A stretch of 64,000 nt of DNA, from positions 1-64,000 of the forward strand of contig NZ_JACHLE010000001.1 of the NCBI RefSeq assembly GCF_014204415.1. The letters run 5' to 3'. A model generated the notes under the pieces. That model had not been told where the DNA came from, did no database searches, and saw only the letters and a list, made by a program, of their open reading frames with translations. Both the position numbers and the translations under genes were made by a program. Positions 1 to 8,074 of the stretch are shown piece after piece. The stretch is from Chryseobacterium defluvii. GTDB lineage: Bacteria > Bacteroidota > Bacteroidia > Flavobacteriales > Weeksellaceae. The first letter of the stretch is position 1. Each line of letters starts with the position of its first letter.

Positions 1-1674
1 CCGGAGTATATGGTACCGGGTTTCTATGTAGAGTTGGAGGCAATACCATTAACGCCCAATGGTAAGATCGATAGGAAGAGCTTACCCGGAGTGAGCGGGG
101 AAGATCTGATCCGGAGAGAATATACAGCACCGGGGAATGAGACGGAGGAGAAGCTTGTGGAGATCTGGCAGCAAACCCTTGGTATAGAAAAAGTAGGAGT
201 CACGGATAATTTCTTTGAACTGGGAGGACACAGTCTGGCAGCCGGGAAAATACTGAATAGTATTTCCAGAAAATTAAATAAAGAAGTATCATTAAAATAT
301 ATTTTTGAGAACCAAACGATTGAAAATCTGGCGAAGGTACTTGACAGCAATTCTAAAGCAAAAACTGTTATTCCCAAAGCAGAAACTGTTATTCCCAAAG
401 CAGAAGAAAAGGATTTTTATGCCTTAACTTCCGATCAGATGAATATATGGCTGGCTTCTCAGAAAGAAGACCTTTCCAATGCCTATAATATGTATTCTGT
501 TTTTGAAATAGAAGGGAGTTTTAATGATCTTTTACTGGAGCAGTCAATCCATACGGTTATTAGAGAAAATGAAATACTAAGAACAAATTTCATAGAAAAA
601 GACGGAGGTATATTTCAAACGGTCAGGCAGGAAATTAACTTTAAAATAGAGACTATTCATGTAACAGAAGAGAATTTTTTATCCTCTATTAAAAACCTGA
701 CTTCTCAGAATTTTAATTTAGCAGCAGATACCCTTCTCAGAACGGCTGTTGTTAATAATAGTAATGGCAGGAAATATTTGGTTTTCCTTACCCACCATAT
801 TATTGTTGACGGCATGTCTTTAGAAATTATTCTGAATAAGCTTATCGGGGTTTATAATAATGAAACTTTAAAAACTACAGGCGATATTCAGTTTAAAGAT
901 TATTCCGAATGGCAGCAGATCAGGATTAATCAGACAATGCCGAATACTCATAAAAGCCATGCGAAAACAAAAGTTTTAAATAGCGATCAAATGCGGGGAA
1001 CAGTCAAAAACGGAACCTTTCACTTGTCCACAGACCGCTATGATCAGTTAAGGGAGATTTCAAATGAAAATAAAACAACGGTATTTTCCTCCGTTCTTAC
1101 CTTATTGAGCATTGTCCTGAATAAGATATATCAGCAAAACACAATTTGTCTGGGAACTGTTTTTAGCGGAAGGAACGCCGCTCAGCTGGAAGATACAATC
1201 GGAATGTTTATTAAGACCTTACCCATTCATTTACCGGTGGATGAAATTTCAAATTTTGAGTCTTTAACCAAAATAAATCAAAACTCACTGATGGATATGG
1301 AAGAGAATATGGATCGCTCTTTTGCAGGTAACCTTAGTGAGCTGACCGATTTCCTGGTTATCTATCAAAATTCCGATACATTGTCAAAAGACAATATAGA
1401 TTTTGGAACATTTGTGTTGAAAAAGCAAAAGATGCATTCTACCCAATCCAGATTTCCGGTGGTATTTAATTTCTTTGAAACGGATGGATTGAAATGTGAA
1501 GTAGAATACAGTGAAAACATCAATTATAACTTAGTGGAAATCATTCTGGAAAAGCTATCGTTGTTGATTGATTGGGTGTATGGAAATCCCGGCAAAACCA
1601 TTAAGGAAGCCGATCTTTCAACAGCTCTGGAAAAACAGGTGAGGGATTCCGTAGACATTGATTTTGATTTTTGA
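1..1674 (+). CDS. Nonribosomal peptide synthetase, C-terminal part (A-tail, carrier, condensation)
   Basis: The reading frame is open from base 1, so this is the 3' end of a longer gene. It starts in the tail of an adenylation domain (LTPNGKIDRKSL, with the conserved C-terminal Lys region). A peptidyl carrier domain follows with the phosphopantetheine site GGHSLA, then a linker with a tandem TVIPKAE repeat, then a condensation domain with HHIIVDG (consensus HHxxxDG). No further adenylation, carrier or thioesterase domain follows; the protein ends about 10 residues after the condensation fold. The stop overlaps the ATG of the phosphopantetheinyl transferase, which would activate the carrier. 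The product is unknown. A terminal condensation domain suggests release by condensation, or a final module on another polypeptide. Confidence 0.93.
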   Translation, partial: PEYMVPGFYVELEAIPLTPNGKIDRKSLPGVSGEDLIRREYTAPGNETEEKLVEIWQQTLGIEKVGVTDNFFELGGHSLAAGKILNSISRKLNKEVSLKYIFENQTIENLAKVLDSNSKAKTVIPKAETVIPKAEEKDFYALTSDQMNIWLASQKEDLSNAYNMYSVFEIEGSFNDLLLEQSIHTVIRENEILRTNFIEKDGGIFQTVRQEINFKIETIHVTEENFLSSIKNLTSQNFNLAADTLLRTAVVNNSNGRKYLVFLTHHIIVDGMSLEIILNKLIGVYNNETLKTTGDIQFKDYSEWQQIRINQTMPNTHKSHAKTKVLNSDQMRGTVKNGTFHLSTDRYDQLREISNENKTTVFSSVLTLLSIVLNKIYQQNTICLGTVFSGRNAAQLEDTIGMFIKTLPIHLPVDEISNFESLTKINQNSLMDMEENMDRSFAGNLSELTDFLVIYQNSDTLSKDNIDFGTFVLKKQKMHSTQSRFPVVFNFFETDGLKCEVEYSENINYNLVEIILEKLSLLIDWVYGNPGKTIKEADLSTALEKQVRDSVDIDFDF

Positions 1675-2318
1675 TGATCATTTTATATACTTTTATAGAA
1701 GAAGGGAAGCACCAATACTTATTGGATAAGTATGCTGAGATCTGCTCCAAAGAATTCAATGCAAAGATCCTGAAATACAGGAGATGGCAGGATGCCCAGC
1801 TGTCTTTGCTCGGAAGAGTACTTTTAAGATATGGCTTAAACCATTATTTTGATATAAAAGATTTTGAAATGAGCCGTACATCAGACCATAAACCTTTTAT
1901 AACAGATCATGCAATACACTTTAATATATCGCACGCAGGAAATTTAGTGGCTTGCTGCATCAGTAGGTCTCCTATAGGAATTGATGTGGAATATATAGAC
2001 CACAAAATAAATTATGAAGATTTTAAATCTCAGATGACCTCGGGCGAATTTAGCAAAGTGTACCATTCAGAGGATAAGATCAAAAGCTTTTTTACTTACT
2101 GGACGGAAAAAGAAGCTATTATTAAAGCCCACGGAAGAGGGTTATTAATCCCGTTACGGTCTTTTGAAGTTTTTCAGGATCAGGCCGTAATTGAAAATGA
2201 AAAATTCTTCCTGAAAGAAATTTTTATAGATAAAGAATATCAATGCTATGTTGCTTCCAATGAAGACATCAGGCAGCAAAAAAACCATATAGAACATATA
2301 AATCTGAATAAATTATAA
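1674..2318 (+). CDS. 4'-phosphopantetheinyl transferase (Sfp type)
   Basis: Transfers phosphopantetheine from CoA to the carrier-protein serine, converting apo-NRPS to holo form. Motifs are clear: NISHAGN (about residues 84-90), IGIDVEYI with the Mg-binding Asp104 and Glu106, and WTEKEAIIK (Trp143, Lys146, Glu147, Lys151). The length of 214 residues fits the Sfp group rather than AcpS. The ATG at 1674 overlaps the upstream NRPS stop (TGATG), which indicates translational coupling; a TTG one codon earlier is less likely. Its partner is almost certainly the upstream NRPS. The next gene starts on the base after its stop codon. Confidence 0.93.
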   Translation: MIILYTFIEEGKHQYLLDKYAEICSKEFNAKILKYRRWQDAQLSLLGRVLLRYGLNHYFDIKDFEMSRTSDHKPFITDHAIHFNISHAGNLVACCISRSPIGIDVEYIDHKINYEDFKSQMTSGEFSKVYHSEDKIKSFFTYWTEKEAIIKAHGRGLLIPLRSFEVFQDQAVIENEKFFLKEIFIDKEYQCYVASNEDIRQQKNHIEHINLNKL

Positions 2319-4235
2319 ATGAGACTGTTTCGTTTTTTTTTCCTTATTACCCTTTTTATTACTGTTTCGTTAAATGCCCAGACAAAGCTGGAGAAAGTAA
2401 AGTCATACTTTCCGGATTCAAAAGAATTAAGAAAAGACCCTATTGAATGGTATCGTTTTTCAGTGCCCGAAAATTGGGAAAAAGTGAATGAAAGAAAAAT
2501 TTCTCTTGCGGTTGCGGTATTAAAATCCAAAACGGCATCCAAACAGGAACCTGTTGTTTTCATCCAGGGAGGTCCCGGTGGAAATACGGTTGCAGAGACC
2601 ACATTTTGGGTAGATCATCCTTTGAGAAAGAATCATGATATTGTATTGGTAGATTTAAGAGGAACAGGATTCTCAGAACCCCGATTATGTCCTGATCTGG
2701 GTAAAAAGTTCTTTGAAATATTAGCTAAAAACCAGCCTGAAGAACAGGATGTAAAAGATAAAGTACAGGTTTCATTAGAATGCAGGCAGGATATGATCAA
2801 TCAGGGGATAGATTTAGGTTCATACAATAGCATATCTGTTGCACGTGATCTGCATGCTTTGAAAAATGCACTGAAGATTCAGAAATGGAATGTGTACGGA
2901 GTCTCTTACGGAACCTATATAAGCCAGAATTATGCTAAAATTTTCCCCAATGATATTCATACTCTAACATTGGACTCTTCAATATCTGATATTTCAGAAT
3001 ATTATACCAATAATACTCAAAACTATATGCTCAGCTTAAACAAGCTCTTTAAAAGCTGTAAAGATGATCCTAAGTGTAATAAAGAGTATCCTAATCTGGA
3101 AAAAGTTTACTACAACACTATTGCTGAATTAGAAAAGAAACCTATTACCGTAGAAGTAGATCATTCAGTTGTTCCGTCCGGAAAGTTTACCTATAATGCT
3201 GAAGACTATAAAATTGCAATCCAGCAGTCATTATACGAAAAAAAACTGGTTGAGGTATTACCCTTACTGATTTATCAGTTCAAAGAAAGAAATACAGCTG
3301 CCTTAGCGGGATTGGTTCAGGCATTTTCAGGGGCATTGTCCCTGAATTACGGGAACTATTTCTGTTTTACCTGTAACGAGGTTATTCCTTACAATAATCT
3401 GCAGAAGTACGATTCAATTTCATCAAAATACAAAAAGCTGAACGGCGGATTATCCTTTTACCGGTCAGATTTTAATGTATGCGACCAATGGAATCGGAAT
3501 CAGGTTTCTTCCATGCCAGAGAGTCCGTCATTAAAAAATGACAATCCGTTTAAAGTATTGATCCTTTCAGGAGGATTTGATCCGATTACACCTGCTTATT
3601 TTGCCGATGAAACATCCCGGAATTTTAATAAAAATGTTCAGATTGTTAACGGGTATACCTATGGCCACGGTTTAGGATATACCCAATCAGGAGCCAATAT
3701 AATTGGAAACTTTATGGAAAATAAGCCGATTACAGATTCTTTAAAGCAATATTTTAATAAAAAGGATATTGCTTTTAAAACTGATATTACTTTAAATAAA
3801 GGCGTTGTTAAAATGACCGGAGATATGAACTCGAAGCAGTGGTATTATTTTATTCCTCTGATCATATCTTTAGTGGTGATTCTTGTGGTATTTATAGGAA
3901 GTCTGGCCATTATTTTTTCTAAAGGAACAAAATCAGGTGCAGTTGTTCTTTTATTATTTTTAACTTCATTACTGATCCTGACATTTATTATCTCTTTGGG
4001 ATTAGGGATCAATACTACACTCAATGACAATCTTTACTTACTGGCTTTCGGGCTGCCGTCAAAGTGGAGTTTTGCGTTTCTGATATATAGAGCGTCACTG
4101 TTACTTTCTGTCATTGCTTTTTTTGTTTCGCTGGTCAAGACATTCAGGAGCAATATTCCTTTATATGTTATACTATTTCTGGCAATCGGAATTGTTCATT
4201 ATTATTTTATTAATTGGGGAGAGATTTCATTCTAA
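2319..4235 (+). CDS. Secreted alpha/beta hydrolase (TAP-like / proline iminopeptidase-like) with C-terminal membrane segments
   Basis: Begins with a signal peptide (MRLFRFFFLITLFITVSLNAQ). The alpha/beta hydrolase core shows the oxyanion HGGP-like QGGPGGN near 83-89, DLRGTGFS, the nucleophile elbow GVSYGT with Ser196, the acid in GGFDPITP and the His in YGHGLG. That order matches the tripeptidyl aminopeptidase-like hydrolases. The last ~130 residues hold about four hydrophobic helices, so the enzyme domain is probably membrane-tethered outside the cytoplasm. It abuts the transferase gene with no gap and is likely cotranscribed with the NRPS. It could trim or hydrolyse the peptide product, or be a general peptidase; the sequence does not decide. 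Confidence 0.85.
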   Translation: MRLFRFFFLITLFITVSLNAQTKLEKVKSYFPDSKELRKDPIEWYRFSVPENWEKVNERKISLAVAVLKSKTASKQEPVVFIQGGPGGNTVAETTFWVDHPLRKNHDIVLVDLRGTGFSEPRLCPDLGKKFFEILAKNQPEEQDVKDKVQVSLECRQDMINQGIDLGSYNSISVARDLHALKNALKIQKWNVYGVSYGTYISQNYAKIFPNDIHTLTLDSSISDISEYYTNNTQNYMLSLNKLFKSCKDDPKCNKEYPNLEKVYYNTIAELEKKPITVEVDHSVVPSGKFTYNAEDYKIAIQQSLYEKKLVEVLPLLIYQFKERNTAALAGLVQAFSGALSLNYGNYFCFTCNEVIPYNNLQKYDSISSKYKKLNGGLSFYRSDFNVCDQWNRNQVSSMPESPSLKNDNPFKVLILSGGFDPITPAYFADETSRNFNKNVQIVNGYTYGHGLGYTQSGANIIGNFMENKPITDSLKQYFNKKDIAFKTDITLNKGVVKMTGDMNSKQWYYFIPLIISLVVILVVFIGSLAIIFSKGTKSGAVVLLLFLTSLLILTFIISLGLGINTTLNDNLYLLAFGLPSKWSFAFLIYRASLLLSVIAFFVSLVKTFRSNIPLYVILFLAIGIVHYYFINWGEISF

Positions 4236-4352
4236 AAATCAATCATCATTCTTATTTATTTCATCCGGATTCTATTTATAAGTTCATACAATACAATAAA
4301 CGGCTAGTATCATCATACTAAATTTCGGGATATGGACAAGATACAGGCATAT

Positions 4353-4392
4353 AAAAAAGAGTTACATAATTTTCATATGTAACTCTTTTTTA
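4353..4392 (-). terminator. Rho-independent terminator of the left tRNA operon
   Basis: A hairpin with arms AAAAGAGTTACATA / TATGTAACTCTTTT lies just 3' of tRNA-Arg on the minus strand and ends in a T run. The palindrome has A and T runs on both sides, so it can also stop the plus-strand hydrolase transcript. Confidence 0.8.
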
Positions 4393-4398
4393 ATCAAG

Positions 4399-4472
4399 TG
4401 AGCGCGAAAGGATTCGAACCTTTGACCGTCTGCTTAGAAGGCAGATGCTCTATCCAGCTGAGCTACGCACCC
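4399..4472 (-). tRNA. tRNA-Arg (anticodon TCT)
   Basis: The minus strand folds as a cloverleaf: acceptor GGGTGCG pairs with CGCGCTC, D-arm AGCTCAGCTGGATAGAGC, anticodon stem-loop TCTGC-CTTCTAA-GCAGA (anticodon TCT), T-arm with GGTTCGAATCC, discriminator A, CCA not encoded. 74 nt. It is identical to the copy at 17454-17527. Confidence 0.97.
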
Positions 4473-4512
4473 TTAAAATGATTCTTGCTTAGTAAAATAA
4501 GCTGTGTTAAAG

Positions 4513-4587
4513 TCGGGGCGGCAGGATTCGAACCTGCGACCTCCTGGTCCCAAACCAGGCGCGATGACCGGACTACGCTACGCCCCG
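4513..4587 (-). tRNA. tRNA-Pro (anticodon TGG)
   Basis: Minus-strand cloverleaf with acceptor CGGGGCG/CGCCCCG, anticodon stem-loop CCTGG-TTTGGGA-CCAGG (anticodon TGG), GTTCGAATC T-loop and discriminator A. 75 nt. It lies 40 bp upstream of tRNA-Arg in the same transcript and is duplicated at 17568-17642. Confidence 0.97.
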
Positions 4588-4630
4588 GGGAAGTATGATC
4601 TTAATGATTTTTACTTCGTTTTTGCGGGTG

Positions 4631-4638
4631 CAAATATA
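4631..4638 (-). promoter_or_regulatory. -7 box of the left tRNA operon
   Basis: Minus strand reads TATATTTG, matching the Bacteroidota TAnnTTTG -7 element, 44 bp before tRNA-Pro. The same element and surrounding bases (GTGCAAATATA on the plus strand) occur upstream of the right tRNA cluster at 17790. Confidence 0.6.
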
Positions 4639-4742
4639 AGATAGTTTTGTGATTAAAAAAATAAAATCAATAAAAATCTGATATTAAATAATATTCAGGA
4701 CGTTTATAATGATCAATATAAAGGATAGCGGCAGATAGTATC

Positions 4743-5003
4743 TTATCCCCATACCGGGGAAAGATAAATTAGTGAACCTTCAACAATAACATTCAAAAGT
4801 GATAAAGCCTTATCAGTATCTTTTATCCGCCAGTAATATCCACCCAGATTATAATTGATAAAAAATTGTTTATAGAATATTGCAATTCTTTATTCAGGGT
4901 ATTAGCTTTTATTAGACAGCTATAGGCATTATCAGGGTTGTTTTCTATTATATAATAACGGATATGAAGCCTTATAGAAGACATCAATTTGTTCAACGGT
5001 CAT
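4743..5003 (-). pseudogene. Frameshifted remnant of a TPR-like protein gene
   Basis: Good coding sense appears on the minus strand but is split between frames. From an ATG at 5003 the first frame reads MTVEQIDVFYKASYPL. A second frame continues with ENNPDNAYSCLIKANTLNKE, and a third ends with NYNLGGYYWRIKDTDKALSL and runs to a TAA at 4743. The last piece resembles one tetratricopeptide repeat. At least two frame changes within 260 bp argue for decay. It lies just downstream of the two-component genes, whose relatives often carry TPR sensor domains, so it could be a fragment of such a sensor. This is a reading by eye and the ends are approximate. Confidence 0.5.
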
Positions 5004-5072
5004 TTATAAATCCTTTGTGGAAATCTCAATGGGCTGAAGACTGCCGGTTTAATTCCTCTAAACACAATGAAT

Positions 5073-5106
5073 AAAGCAGTTGCAAACGAAAGTTTGTGAC
5101 TGCTTT
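5073..5106 (-). terminator. Terminator of the two-component operon
   Basis: Hairpin AAAGCAGTTGCAAAC-GAAA-GTTTGTGACTGCTTT with one mismatch, 33 bp past the response regulator stop on the minus strand. The plus side has a better T run, so it may work in both directions. Confidence 0.65.
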
Positions 5107-5138
5107 TTATTTTATAAATGAAGAGTACAAGCAGATCC

Positions 5139-5801
5139 TCAGCAAAAAGGGGCGGTCAGTTTATTACGGAAAGAAAAAAGTACAAGGCCTACTTTGGATT
5201 TTATCTGAAATTTCTCAAACAGGGCATTACGGTATACATCTACAGACTTTACCGAAACATTCATTTCCTCAGCGATCTGTTCATAAGTAAGCTCTCTTTC
5301 ATCACATACCAAAGTAAGAAAATGCAGTTCCCTGTCTGATAACCTGATATTCTGCGGCTTATTCTCCTCCCGGGTTTTATAGTTCCTGATCCTTTTTAGA
5401 ATTTCGGTCACATTACTGTATCCGAAAGATAGAATGTTATCGAGGCAGAATTTGAGTTCTGCTGCACTGCAGTTTTTGTGCAAAAAACCTCTGGCTCCAT
5501 ACTGATAGGCACTTTCAATAATGTCTTCTTCCAGGTGCTGGGTGAGCAAAAGAACTTTATATTCTTCATCCTGCCTTTGCTCAAGCTGCTGTAAAACTTC
5601 TATTCCGCTGAGTAACGGCATGGAATAATCGAGAATGAAAAGATCCGGCTTTTCTTTGGCAAAGGGTAATGTATCGAGGAAAATCTGCCCATTCTCAAAT
5701 TCATGGGTAATGCTGTAATTGCCTAACTTTTCAATAAGCTGTCTCAATCCCTCCCTGACGATCTTATGGTCATCAATAAGAGCAATAGTAGATTTTTTCA
5801 A
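5139..5801 (-). CDS. Response regulator, NarL/FixJ type (LuxR HTH output)
   Basis: Cytoplasmic transcription factor of a two-component system. The receiver begins STIALIDDHKIVREG (acidic pair DD) and carries the phospho-acceptor Asp in LFILDYSMP, Asp58 with the start chosen here. The conserved Thr/Lys positions are in LLLTQHLEED and GFLHKNCS. A LuxR-type HTH (LSDRELHFLTLV...TYEQIAEEMNVSVKSVDVY) ends the protein. The TTG at 5801 lies 13 bp past the kinase stop and gives a normal receiver N-terminus. An in-frame ATG at 5867 lies inside the kinase gene and would add 22 basic residues. It pairs with the adjacent histidine kinase; targets are unknown but may lie in the same island. Confidence 0.9.
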   Translation of the reverse strand: MKKSTIALIDDHKIVREGLRQLIEKLGNYSITHEFENGQIFLDTLPFAKEKPDLFILDYSMPLLSGIEVLQQLEQRQDEEYKVLLLTQHLEEDIIESAYQYGARGFLHKNCSAAELKFCLDNILSFGYSNVTEILKRIRNYKTREENKPQNIRLSDRELHFLTLVCDERELTYEQIAEEMNVSVKSVDVYRNALFEKFQIKSKVGLVLFSFRNKLTAPFC

Positions 5802-5814
5802 TGGAATAATTTTT

Positions 5815-6582
5815 TTAATTTGGGTTTTTTTCGAAGATTTGTATGGCTGTCCCTTTTTGAAGCTCACTTACAACCTTTAATTCAAAGTTAATGATTTCTG
5901 CTCTTTTTCTAAGGGTATTCAATCCTAATTTAGCATTATCATGTTTTGGGATAAATCCTTTTCCATTGTCAGAAATTTCCAGCAGAAAATAAGGCTGAAA
6001 TTGTAACTTTATGAAAACCCTGTCCGCTCCCGAATGTTTCAAAATATTATTGATGATCTCCTGATACATGCGGAACAGGATGTGAGAATATTCGGGAAGA
6101 ATTTCGGAGGACTCATTTTCCGGACAACTGAAAGAAAATTCTATGGTATGGTTTTGCCCAAGGTATTCCAGGTCCTTCCGAATTCGTTTTTCGATGGATT
6201 TATTTTCTGAAAATGAAGGATGAATACGATGGCTTGTGGAACGTACGGATTCGGAAAGTTTGCCCAAAGAAGAAGATAAATGCCTCAAAGACGGGTTTAC
6301 TTCCGGAAAGTCCAGCTTCATATTTTCTATCTGGAAGTTAAGTACCGTGATCTGCTGTCCGATATCATCATGCAGGTCGCCGGCTATTTGGGTACGAAGT
6401 TCTTCCTGGCTTTCCATAATACTTTGGGTAAGGGTTTTCTGAAAGTCCAGATCTTTCTGGTGGATATCTTTCTGGTAATTGGTGACTTTATAGATATGGA
6501 GCCGTACAAGGATCACACAAAACATTACCAGCAAACATACCAGCAGCATAACGATAATGATACCCAGTGCGATTTTATACAT
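5815..6582 (-). CDS. Sensor histidine kinase (HisKA_3 / NarX-like)
   Basis: One N-terminal membrane helix (about residues 5-28) is followed by a short coiled linker, the HisKA_3 dimerisation helix with the phospho-acceptor in GDLHDDIGQQ (His71), and a HATPase domain with YQEIINNILKHS (N box), DNGKGF (G1) and GLNTLRKRAE (G2). There is almost no periplasmic domain, so sensing probably relies on the preceding membrane protein or a partner. The gene overlaps the 201-residue membrane protein gene by 8 bp upstream and is followed by the response regulator, making a four-gene minus-strand operon. The kinase call is firm; the stimulus cannot be read. Confidence 0.92.
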   Translation of the reverse strand: MYKIALGIIIVMLLVCLLVMFCVILVRLHIYKVTNYQKDIHQKDLDFQKTLTQSIMESQEELRTQIAGDLHDDIGQQITVLNFQIENMKLDFPEVNPSLRHLSSSLGKLSESVRSTSHRIHPSFSENKSIEKRIRKDLEYLGQNHTIEFSFSCPENESSEILPEYSHILFRMYQEIINNILKHSGADRVFIKLQFQPYFLLEISDNGKGFIPKHDNAKLGLNTLRKRAEIINFELKVVSELQKGTAIQIFEKNPN

Positions 6583-7180
6583 GGCTTTTGTTTTCTTTGT
6601 AAATATACCAGTTTATAAGAGAGTAATAGATGAAATTGACAAAATGACTTATAAATGCGTAGACGGTAATCTCCTTAAAAATTTTTGTATAGAAAAGATC
6701 AGATGAGTCAAAGGCAAATAAGAAGCTCATTCCCATGAAAAACAGGACGGGAGAGGAGATCAAAAGGTAATGATTGGTAGTAAAGAAATTGAAATTTTCC
6801 CGCTTTAGTTGAGCGTAGCTTTGGAACAGGAAAAAAGTACAGTATAACAGGGAACCTATGATAAAATTGTAAAAATTGGGTTTCCACCAATTATGGTAGA
6901 TTAATAAATTGATTCCACAGAAAAATATAAAAACTCCTATAGCATGGGGCTTGTATTTTTTGAAAATGGAGTCTCCGGACAAAAGGGTAGAAAGCCATAT
7001 AATAAACAGAAGAAATACATAAATATTTGTGCTTAGAGAATTACCTTTAATCAAAAGGAGGCAAATCTCATTGGCTAAAGAAATTAACAGATTCACTATA
7101 AGCAAAATGTTATTCCTCTTTTTTTTGAGGAATAACATGTGAATGAAAGTGATTAATATGTATGTATTAATGGGGTTCAT
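6575..7180 (-). CDS. Polytopic membrane protein of unknown function in the two-component operon
   Basis: 201 residues with about six hydrophobic segments (near residues 5-15, 25-42, 50-66, 80-95, 105-120, 140-155 and 175-190), many aromatic residues, and a basic C-terminus (YKENKSHV). No enzyme motif is visible and I do not recognise the family. The start ATG at 7180 is followed directly by the stop of the upstream gene, and its 3' end overlaps the kinase start by 8 bp. That tight coupling to a kinase with almost no sensor region suggests it is the membrane receptor part of the system. The role is inference. Confidence 0.75.
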   Translation of the reverse strand: MNPINTYILITFIHMLFLKKKRNNILLIVNLLISLANEICLLLIKGNSLSTNIYVFLLFIIWLSTLLSGDSIFKKYKPHAIGVFIFFCGINLLIYHNWWKPNFYNFIIGSLLYCTFFLFQSYAQLKRENFNFFTTNHYLLISSPVLFFMGMSFLFAFDSSDLFYTKIFKEITVYAFISHFVNFIYYSLINWYIYKENKSHV

Positions 7181-7780
7181 TTACATAGCTATTAATGGCG
7201 GGGGAGTAGAAATATCAAATAAAGCACCCCCTACATAGAACATAAATTCTCTGGATGATGAATTATAGTAGAAAGTAATGGTATCAGTATCCTGGATTTT
7301 TTTCACTCTTCCGATACTGTCAAACAATTGACTCGAAAATGTATGCTTAGGCTCATGCTTATCAACAATCTCAATACCATTGAGAGAGAGTTTTAAATAT
7401 TTTTTATATTTTTTGTGTGTATCCTTGACAAAAAGAAGTTTAAATTCTTTCCATCCAAATTGAAACATTTTGGTAAGAGTAAATAATTCATGAAGAGCAA
7501 CAATCGAATCATCTGATCCTTTGGCTCCGTTAATGCCCTCATACTTGATGATTTCACCATTAGCTTTGAGCCATTCGGCTAATTTCCCAAAATCAGATGA
7601 GCCTTCTCTGAAAACCTTGATATAGGCTTCTTTTTTTGCATGATCAATAGTAGGTGCTACTCCTAATTCAATGCTTTTTCTTTCCCATTCATCAATATTT
7701 TCGACTGTTGTAAGATCCACTATAATAAGATAGCCTTCTTCTTGAAATATTGAGGGAATTTGAAATTGATTTGGTTCCAT
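7181..7780 (-). CDS. Hypothetical protein, first gene of the two-component operon
   Basis: 199 residues, soluble, no signal peptide or membrane helix. The N-terminal half mixes short strands and charged helices (GYLIIVDLTTVENIDEWERK; FGKLAEWLKANGEIIKYEG), and the C-terminal half is strand-rich (TITFYYNSSSREFMFYVGGA). I do not recognise the family and see no catalytic motif. The stop codon directly abuts the ATG of the next gene, so the two are surely cotranscribed. A role as cytoplasmic partner or effector of the signalling system is a guess from position only. Confidence 0.7.
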   Translation of the reverse strand: MEPNQFQIPSIFQEEGYLIIVDLTTVENIDEWERKSIELGVAPTIDHAKKEAYIKVFREGSSDFGKLAEWLKANGEIIKYEGINGAKGSDDSIVALHELFTLTKMFQFGWKEFKLLFVKDTHKKYKKYLKLSLNGIEIVDKHEPKHTFSSQLFDSIGRVKKIQDTDTITFYYNSSSREFMFYVGGALFDISTPPPLIAM

Positions 7781-7978
7781 ATTTTAACTGTTTTTAAAGT
7801 TCTAGTACAAATCTCCAGCTTCATTTTAAAAGAATCATTAGGGGAAATCCTAAATTATCAGGTTTTTTATCCTAGTGTTCAAATCTTTTGATAAATAAAC
7901 TATTTTCCAAAAAGTATCTGTCCTGCTATTGCAATTCCAATTTAGGAAAACTCCTATATAAATATATGCTTTTTCGTA

Positions 7979-8010
7979 TTGATTGATAGGAGCCTGCAAT
8001 AATAATTTTG
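7979..8010 (+). promoter_or_regulatory. Candidate promoter of the subtilase gene
   Basis: TTG at 7979-7981, a 21-bp spacer, and TAATTTTG at 8003-8010, fitting the Bacteroidota TTG-N(about 19-21)-TAnnTTTG pattern. It lies about 65 bp before the ATG at 8075. The rest of 7781-8074 is the divergent intergenic region; I see no other gene in it. Confidence 0.45.
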
Positions 8011-8074
8011 AAACAGAAATTCAACCGGGCAGTCGAAAACGGTATAGAGTAGACCCATTCAAAATTTGATTATT

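Noticed and set aside
24..398. Minus-strand open frame inside the NRPS
   Set aside because: It is antisense to clear carrier-domain coding and has no protein-like motif.
5096..5339. Two plus-strand open frames over the response regulator end
   Set aside because: Antisense to the LuxR HTH, which has conserved motifs in the minus frame.
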